A stretch of DNA of 64,000 nt, taken from contig VRVR01000035.1 in the NCBI GenBank assembly GCA_009859145.1, positions 37,978-101,977 of the forward strand, read 5' to 3'. This DNA comes from Andalucia godoyi (taxonomy: Eukaryota > Discoba > Jakobea > Jakobida > Andaluciidae). A program made the translations under genes and the position numbers. Of this stretch, positions 58,411-64,000 are shown piece after piece. Within the stretch, counting starts at the first letter, position 1; every line of letters starts with the position of its first letter. Under the pieces are notes generated by a model. The model was given only the letters and a program-made list of their open reading frames with translations, was not told the origin of the DNA and made no database searches.

Positions 58411-61400
58411 TTACGGCTGCTTGGACAGCTTGGTGTCGAAAAGCATCCGGCGCCGTGCTTCGCGAATGAGAAGAATCATGTCGAGATGGGAAGCACGGGT
58501 GCTAGAGGGCTTCGATGCAGACCGCAATTGCTGGATGTCTGCGTCCGACTGGCAAATGAGGGCTGCGACGTCCTTCATAAAGTCCGTTGAGATCAACGAC
58601 GTTTGGTAAAGATCCTTTTGCGGTACGGATGTCCTTAACGAGGACAATTCTTCTTGGAGCTTGAAAAAGTCTTCTTGCATGCTTCGCAGCTGCTCTTTCC
58701 TGGAGCGGTTCTCACTATTTGTCGTCTCATACTGCTTTTGTAGCGACTGCGTGATTCTCTCGAGCTTTTCCACATCACCGGTGGACTTCATCAGCTTTTC
58801 TCGGACAATGGAGTGCTCGTGCTCAAGCTGTTCTCGCACTTCCAGCTCTTTCAGGGCAGATTCCATTTCACTACGCAGAAGCCTCAGCTCTTCTTTCATC
58901 GAGCTCTCCCTCTTCTTCTCATGTTCCATGTGCAGCCTGGCTTCCTCCTCTCTCCTTTGGATGGCGTCCAGAGCCGCCCTGTACTTCGTTTCCGTGCCTT
59001 TCTGAAGCCGTTCTTGCTTGTCTTGCAGTTCATGGAGAAGAATATCTTGCTTCGTCGACGCGACTTTGGTAATACCTTCCAGATAAAGCCGTTCCAGCTG
59101 GTCCAAATCAGAAACTTCCAGCGACGACAGGTCCTCTGCGCACAGCCGGCGATATTTCGTAGCGAGTTCGGAATACTCGCGCTGCATTGTTTCGTAACAT
59201 GATTTCACATGATCCAGTTCTCTTTCTGCGAGCAGGTATTCCCGATTCATTAAATGCAAACGCGCGGAATGGGGCACACCGATGGCTCCTGTCCAGCCAC
59301 CAGCAGACTCAACGACGATGCTGCATCGCTGACTAGCTGCTATGAGGGTAGTCCTCTTCCCGGACATTGTTTTCGAAGGTTTTGCAATTTTCTCATTTGA
59401 CTGCGATTGGTGGGCCAGCTGGCCTTCTTTTCCAGAGCCCCACGAGTACATTTCCCCGTACTCGGTGACGCAGAGCGAATGATAGGACGTCGGACCGGAA
59501 AAAATCAGGGCGACTTTGACGGCTTGGAGCCCTTCAACCAACACCGGTTCGTAGCGGTCTTTGGAGTCGCCACATCCAAGACGGCCAGAATTGCCGGATC
59601 CCCATGCCCAAATTCTTCCCAGAGTGTCAAGGGCCAAGCAGTGCGAAGAGCCAGATGTGATGGAGATAATGTGCTTCCCAACCAACGACTGGATGCGTAT
59701 CGGAACGTCCACTTCTCTGCTTTCCGTGGTCGGGATGCCGCACTGTCCATTGGTGTTCTGCCCGCAAACCCAGATCTGCCCGGCATCGGACAGAAAAATC
59801 GTGTGATTCCGCCCACAGCACACGTCTATCAGTTTCGTCTGCGCTTCTCCTGCGACAGCAGGGAACTGTATCCTCTGCGGAGTGACTACACACTCGGTAG
59901 TGCCAAGACCAAGCTGCCCGAAGCGAGCCATTCCCCAGACCCACACTGATCCGTCATCCGTCACAGCAGCAGAGTGGTTCCAGCCTGCCGCAATTTTGAT
60001 CACTCGACACTTCTCAAACTCCGTGTCCAGTCCGACGAGATGAAGAGCTTGTACTGCTGCATTCGTGTTCCCAATTCCGCATTCGCCGTTGCTGTTTGCA
60101 CCGGATGCATACACATTTCCGCTTCTTCCCAGAATTAGCGTGTGGTTTCCTCCGCAAGAAACGGAGAGTATGTCTAGGTACGGAGAGTTGGAGTTGGAGC
60201 TACCGGACGCAGATCCGGGTCTTGAATCAGGAGCATAACCAGCACCTCGAATTTTGGAAAGCAGTGTTCCTTGCGGACCCCCGACCGCACACTGTCCGTA
60301 CGTGTTTGATCCCCAAGCGATGATTCTGCCGCTCTGCAGACAAAGAACAACGTGGGCATAACCCACGGCAACGCCTCGAACATGATCTCCTTCTGCAATC
60401 TCGAAGGAATTGTCCGTGTCCAGAGCCAGCGGATACGATACATAGTTCTCATCTTGCGCCTCGGAGCCGCTGATGGACTTTTCTCCAAACACGTGGACAA
60501 TATGCCGTAGCTGCGCTCCGGAAGCTGGTCGATCTGGTGTCGGAGAACTGGATTGCTGCAGCGGACGCACTTGGAACATCGACCTTTGCAAAGGAGGGAT
60601 CATCGGGCCTCTTGGTCTTCCTTTAGGAGAATTCAGCTGCTCTCCGGAACGCCCATCCGATCCAAATTCTGCAGTAGGAAACATCGGGCCGGTTTCACCC
60701 ATGAGCTGAAACTCTGCTTCTTCCGGTTCGAATGTGCAGAAGACACAGGTGGCTCCAGCAAATACGCGCTTAATCGACTTATCAGCAACCGATTCAACAC
60801 GGATCGGAGAGTATTCGACACACGGCTTCACGCTCCCGCCAACTGATCTTGGAACATCCAGGCCCCATGCAAAAAGACTTCCATCACTTGTTAGACTGTA
60901 CGACGAGTCATGCGATACTGCAATACCGATTGTCTTCGTGGAGAGGTCGACGATTTGTATCCGAACAGGCGCCCAGGAATCGGTGCGTACTCCGGTGCCC
61001 AGGCTTCCCGATGCATTCCTACCCCAGGCAAACACAATCCCTTCCGAAGTGGTAGCAAGAAAGTGGCGATCTCCAGCACAGGCGCTGACTATTCTATGTG
61101 AAAACAGCGATTCCAAGGCATGCGGTGGAAAATTTCGAATATCCTTTAAGTGGCCCCATTGTACGCACCTACCGTCAGCAAGTACTGCCACACATGCTTC
61201 TTCTCCAACTGCAATTAGCGACACCTTTTCACCAAACTTGGCAAGGGACTTGATGAGCCGTGGCTTCCGAACAACGGGCTCCATGGACGCAAATCCCAGC
61301 TGCCCCATGTCGGATCTTCCGCAAGAATAGATTCGTCCAGAAGATGCGCCAATGAATGTCGTGTTGTACCCAGCCCAGACCATGGAAATCTTCTCTTCTA

Positions 61401-61863
61401 CTGCTTTGTCGTTTGCAGTTGCCTGATACATGACAGGGACCGGAACCGGATGTGTCAGGCGAGAAATGGCATCCAGCCCGAGTTGGCCATCCGAACCGTC
61501 TCCCCAGGCATACAGTTTGTTGTCGTCCCTACAAACGACCAAGTAATGGTCGGAACCCGCGGCAATCTGAGACACGGTCTTCTCCACAAAGAAAGGATGG
61601 AGCTGGAGTTCCACCTCGAAGACATCCGACTGACGAGAAAACAAACTGCCGGTCATGCTTCGAAAACTTCCAAACAGGTTCGGCAGGTCATCTTCTCCAG
61701 AGGATGTTTTCAGCAAGATCGAGTACAGTTTCCAGTCTCGAGACAGCAACAGACCTCCGTTCCTGGAGAAGCATACTTTGTCAATGCCGCCTGGCACGAC
61801 AATTTTAAGGTTCCGAAAAGGCGGATGCTGGTGATATGCAAACACAAACTCCTTCTCACGCAT
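58411..61863 (-). CDS. RCC1-repeat propeller protein with C-terminal coiled coil
   Basis: A 1,150-residue protein from ATG 61863. RCC1-type repeats occur from about 115 to 840: KLYAWGDGSDGQLGLD, RIYSCGRSDMGQLGF, IVFAWGRNASGSLGTG, IIAWGSNTYGQCAVG, VYASGANSNGECGIG, VWVWGMARFGQLGLG, IWVCGQNTNGQCGI, IWAWGSGNSGRLGCG and MYSWGSGKEGQLAHQ. This suggests two seven-blade propellers separated by a Ser/Pro-rich linker near 415-460. Residues ~890-1110 form a long coiled coil (EARLHMEHEKKRESSMKEE and a series of Leu-heptads). The protein lacks a FYVE, PH or kinase domain. RCC1 folds act in Ran nucleotide exchange or as binding platforms; a platform role is more likely here. The gene is divergent from the WD40 gene. 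A GTG-initiated upstream extension is not used. Confidence 0.85.
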   Translation of the reverse strand: MREKEFVFAYHQHPPFRNLKIVVPGGIDKVCFSRNGGLLLSRDWKLYSILLKTSSGEDDLPNLFGSFRSMTGSLFSRQSDVFEVELQLHPFFVEKTVSQIAAGSDHYLVVCRDDNKLYAWGDGSDGQLGLDAISRLTHPVPVPVMYQATANDKAVEEKISMVWAGYNTTFIGASSGRIYSCGRSDMGQLGFASMEPVVRKPRLIKSLAKFGEKVSLIAVGEEACVAVLADGRCVQWGHLKDIRNFPPHALESLFSHRIVSACAGDRHFLATTSEGIVFAWGRNASGSLGTGVRTDSWAPVRIQIVDLSTKTIGIAVSHDSSYSLTSDGSLFAWGLDVPRSVGGSVKPCVEYSPIRVESVADKSIKRVFAGATCVFCTFEPEEAEFQLMGETGPMFPTAEFGSDGRSGEQLNSPKGRPRGPMIPPLQRSMFQVRPLQQSSSPTPDRPASGAQLRHIVHVFGEKSISGSEAQDENYVSYPLALDTDNSFEIAEGDHVRGVAVGYAHVVLCLQSGRIIAWGSNTYGQCAVGGPQGTLLSKIRGAGYAPDSRPGSASGSSNSNSPYLDILSVSCGGNHTLILGRSGNVYASGANSNGECGIGNTNAAVQALHLVGLDTEFEKCRVIKIAAGWNHSAAVTDDGSVWVWGMARFGQLGLGTTECVVTPQRIQFPAVAGEAQTKLIDVCCGRNHTIFLSDAGQIWVCGQNTNGQCGIPTTESREVDVPIRIQSLVGKHIISITSGSSHCLALDTLGRIWAWGSGNSGRLGCGDSKDRYEPVLVEGLQAVKVALIFSGPTSYHSLCVTEYGEMYSWGSGKEGQLAHQSQSNEKIAKPSKTMSGKRTTLIAASQRCSIVVESAGGWTGAIGVPHSARLHLMNREYLLAERELDHVKSCYETMQREYSELATKYRRLCAEDLSSLEVSDLDQLERLYLEGITKVASTKQDILLHELQDKQERLQKGTETKYRAALDAIQRREEEARLHMEHEKKRESSMKEELRLLRSEMESALKELEVREQLEHEHSIVREKLMKSTGDVEKLERITQSLQKQYETTNSENRSRKEQLRSMQEDFFKLQEELSSLRTSVPQKDLYQTSLISTDFMKDVAALICQSDADIQQLRSASKPSSTRASHLDMILLIREARRRMLFDTKLSKQP

Positions 61864-62226
61864 TCTCTCTTCTTTCTTCTTGAGAAGTAATGTACAAGCG
61901 CTATAAATTATCGATGACACACATCATACGAACAACATGCAAACAACAAACAACAGCAACAACAACAACAGAAGCGCCAAAACCGAAAACCGTTCTTGTC
62001 CACAGAACAGTAAAAAAATTCAAAAAAGAAAAAAAAAATTGGAAAGAAAACATATTCAACCGCAGAAGCCAGAAAAAACTGACGTACACGGAGAAGACGT
62101 CGTCAATTGTCGACTGCTGCTCAAGAAGGAGGGGAAAGTGTGTGCGAAAAAATCCGTGTTCATGGCTGCGGTGTGCAGAGCGAGGCTCGTGTTGCGAGTG
62201 ATTCTTGGCCATTAACCATTTTCTTC
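61864..62226. other. Divergent promoter region
   Basis: Spacer between the RCC1 gene (-) and the WD40 gene (+), rich in CAA repeats near 61935-61970. No gene is supported; frames starting at TTG or GTG here are ignored. Confidence 0.5.
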
Positions 62227-63335
62227 ATGAGCGAGCGAGAGAGAGAACGAGAGAGGGCGAGAGAAATGCAGTGTCCGAGTGCTCTGACGTCGATTCATGT
62301 GAATCCAGTATCAAAGAGTAGTATTTTAGCGAGTTGTTCAGACGTGTGTGGAAACCACTGGATGGGGTGTCTGTTTGTGTTCAAGCCGACTGAAGACGGG
62401 ATTTTCTTCGAGGAGCAGTTCTCAAGCGAGTTGCCTGTTGGTGTGTCTGTTTGTCGCTGGATCTCGGAATCACAGTGTGTTTTCGGGTTGGATGACGGAT
62501 CCATCTGTGCTTCCAAAGCGCACAAACTGGACGACTTTTCGCTTGTGGCAGCACATGCAGCAGGCGTAACATCACTGCATGCTCTGAAGGGAAATAAAGT
62601 GATATCCACGTCTGTGGACGGTTCCGTCATCTGCTCTGATCTTGATCTTGATGATTATCAGACGGTGTGGTCGATTCCACCATCTGTCGGTCACTGTGGA
62701 TCCATCACGGCGAGTGCTGTTGTCGATTCGGTGCTGTTCACTGCGGGTTCAGATCGAAGGATCCGTGCGTGGAATGCCAAGGATGGGACACCTCTCGAGC
62801 TTTGCGCAACGGCTGCTGAAGTGGTTTCCAAGATCACGGTCGTGTCGAATGAAGTCGTGGTTCTTGGAGATGTGACTGGCGCCGTTTCTCTTCTCAGGAG
62901 AGATGATAACAGGTGGAAATACATTGAGGAATCCATCAAGGTTTGTTTTCTTCCTCTTTCTTTCTGTCTTCTTTCTTCCTCCCTCCCGCTTCCACACCAC
63001 CACCACCACCTCTTCCTGCTGTGATGTTTATCACTACGAGACTGGGTCTAAAAACTCACGCATATTGTTATTTTTTTAATTTTTTTCATTTTCCATGAAT
63101 GTACAATAAGAAGCTGCACTCGTCGCAAATCACAGACTTTGCGGTCGTGGACGGTTCGGCTGTTCTTTCTTCAGGTATAGATGGTCGCGTGGTCCTTTTT
63201 GAAATTGTCGGGAGCTCTGTCGCACCATCCAAAGTAGTGCATGCAGTCCATTGCGGAGTCCATGCGATTGCCTTTGGAAATGCAAAGGTATACATGGGAT
63301 GCTCTGATGGAAAATTGATCGCATTGCCAATGTGA
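62227..63335 (+). CDS. WD40-repeat protein, two exons, WDR77/MEP50-like
   Basis: Two exons join in phase: 62227-62940 (238 codons) and 63111-63335 (74 codons plus stop), giving 312 residues. The ATG at 62227 opens a Glu/Arg repeat (SERERERER); a second ATG at 62266 begins the folded part. Five to six WD40 repeats are seen, with SAVVDSVLFTAGSDRRIRAWN and VLSSGIDGRVVLFE as the clearest. The start CSDVCGNHWMGCLFVFK followed by CRWISESQCVFGLDDGS recalls WDR77/MEP50, the WD subunit of the PRMT5 methylosome, but this is weak. A nucleoporin or other WD protein remains possible. Its 3' end lies only 13 bases from the stop of the gene on the opposite strand. Confidence 0.7.
62941..63110 (+). other. 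Spliceosomal intron (170 bases)
   Basis: It begins GTTTGT after ATCAAG and ends AATAAG before AAGCTG. The intron is T-rich with a ctaaaaactcac stretch near 63049-63060 that could be the branch site. Splicing joins ESIK to KLHSS in phase 0 and links two WD40 segments. Reading through instead gives a Leu/His-rich tail and a stop at 63022-63024. Confidence 0.8.
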
Positions 63336-63348
63336 TCGCACCTTCTAG

Positions 63349-64000
63349 CTACTGGTTTTTCTTGGCGCTGTCGGGCGCATCCGTCGTCGGCGTTTCCCTT
63401 TCTTTTTGTCCGACTCTTCTACTATGCCTCTCTGCTATCGTATTGTATGTCGCCATCAGAAAGATGCACACCATGGCAAACCACATGAGAAACGTGTTAT
63501 AGATAAAAGATGGATCCGGACGCAACCCGAGAATAGCAATTGGTGCGCTCCATCGACCCAAAAAGAATGCTGGGGGCTGCTCGAACCCGTGGTGAGCTTC
63601 CGGTCCATATTGCTCGACTGCAAGACTCCATTTTCGAAACGGGATTTCCACAGTCGCAGGGCGCACGCATTGCTGCAGACTAACGTAAATCAATAGTTTT
63701 CCGCTGGCTGAATTGTCAACTCTGTCGAACACTGCATCTCTCACGGCTATGCGATTCACATCTGTGTCATAGTCAATCGCTCCAAGCTTGGAAACAACCA
63801 AGGGGTATGACACGTTGAGACGAAAGTGTGGGGCCACAAAATATGGAGAACAGCGAATAAAGTACAACAACGACCCTGCAGGCTGTCCAGTCCCGGCAAC
63901 AGCAGCGGTAAGCAAAATGGGAGAATCCACGCGACGTTCCGACCGAGAGCGATCCCCGAAAGACCGTGCGATGTACTGCAGAGTGAACGTAACCGAACTC
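63349..64000 (-). CDS. Single-pass membrane protein, start outside window (possibly PIG-X-like)
   Basis: The stop is at 63349 and the frame stays open to 64000, so the N-terminus lies beyond the window; the visible part is 216 residues. A GTG at 63930 is not taken as start, because the frame upstream remains coding (SSVTFTLQYIARSFGD). The body is beta-rich and extracytosolic in character: RCSPYFVAPHFRLNVSYPL, then VRDAVFDRVDNSASGKLLIYV and PATVEIPFRKWSL. A hydrophobic helix (SFIYNTFLMWFAMVCIFLMATY) follows, then a short basic tail. One membrane pass near the C-terminus, a Pro-rich luminal region and a short tail are shared with PIG-X/PBN1, the GPI mannosyltransferase I subunit. That match is weak and I treat the protein as unassigned. 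Confidence 0.6.
   Translation of the reverse strand, partial: SSVTFTLQYIARSFGDRSRSERRVDSPILLTAAVAGTGQPAGSLLYFIRCSPYFVAPHFRLNVSYPLVVSKLGAIDYDTDVNRIAVRDAVFDRVDNSASGKLLIYVSLQQCVRPATVEIPFRKWSLAVEQYGPEAHHGFEQPPAFFLGRWSAPIAILGLRPDPSFIYNTFLMWFAMVCIFLMATYNTIAERHSRRVGQKERETPTTDAPDSAKKNQ

Overview
This window looks like nuclear DNA of a compact, intron-poor unicellular eukaryote. Genes lie on both strands, mostly as single uninterrupted reading frames of up to about 1,900 codons, separated by 0.01 to 1.6 kb of AT-rich spacer. There are no operons. TAA, TAG and TGA all serve as stops, so the standard code applies. Only one spliceosomal intron is convincing, in the WD40 gene near the right end. Microsatellites are frequent, and low-complexity Ser, Gln, Thr or Asp tracts interrupt many proteins. 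A Zn2Cys6 regulator, a DPE2-type glucanotransferase, a stefin and giant transmembrane cyclases together fit an intron-poor protist. A unicellular red alga is one candidate and an amoeboid protist another, but the species cannot be fixed from this window.

Layout, left to right. 1-1300: decayed hAT transposase (-). 1.6-9.7 kb: enolase-phosphatase E1 (+), 3-hydroxyisobutyryl-CoA hydrolase (-), an atypical CaaX small GTPase (-), a SUV39-type SET methyltransferase (+) and a NYN-like protein (-). 10.0-11.6 kb: aspartyl aminopeptidase (+). 11.9-24.1 kb: two tandem giant membrane adenylyl cyclases (-). 25.7-31.3 kb: RAD1 (+), stefin (+), a polyQ Zn2Cys6/PAS-like factor (-) and a DUF2039 (C9orf85-like) protein (+). 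31.8-46.3 kb: a coiled-coil PH protein (-), a KDM4-type JmjC demethylase (+), a possibly myristoylated unknown (+), UTP21/WDR36 (+) and DPE2 (+). 46.6-58.2 kb: a possible retropepsin-like protein (-), a GNAT acetyltransferase (-), an ARM-like protein with RPxSA motifs (-) and a 1,767-residue PH/TH1-like protein (-). 58.4-64 kb: an RCC1/coiled-coil protein (-), a two-exon WD40 protein (+) and a truncated single-pass membrane protein (-).

The genes mix metabolism (methionine salvage, valine breakdown, maltose/glucan use, peptide turnover), chromatin marking, the DNA-damage checkpoint, ribosome biogenesis and signalling. A putative H3K9 writer and a KDM4-type eraser both lie in the window, about 27 kb apart, but nothing suggests co-regulation. 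The least explained items are the cyclase pair, the NYN-like and retropepsin-like proteins, the PH/TH1-like scaffold and the RPxSA-repeat protein. Start codons were moved to the first sensible ATG wherever the longest open frame began with TTG or GTG.
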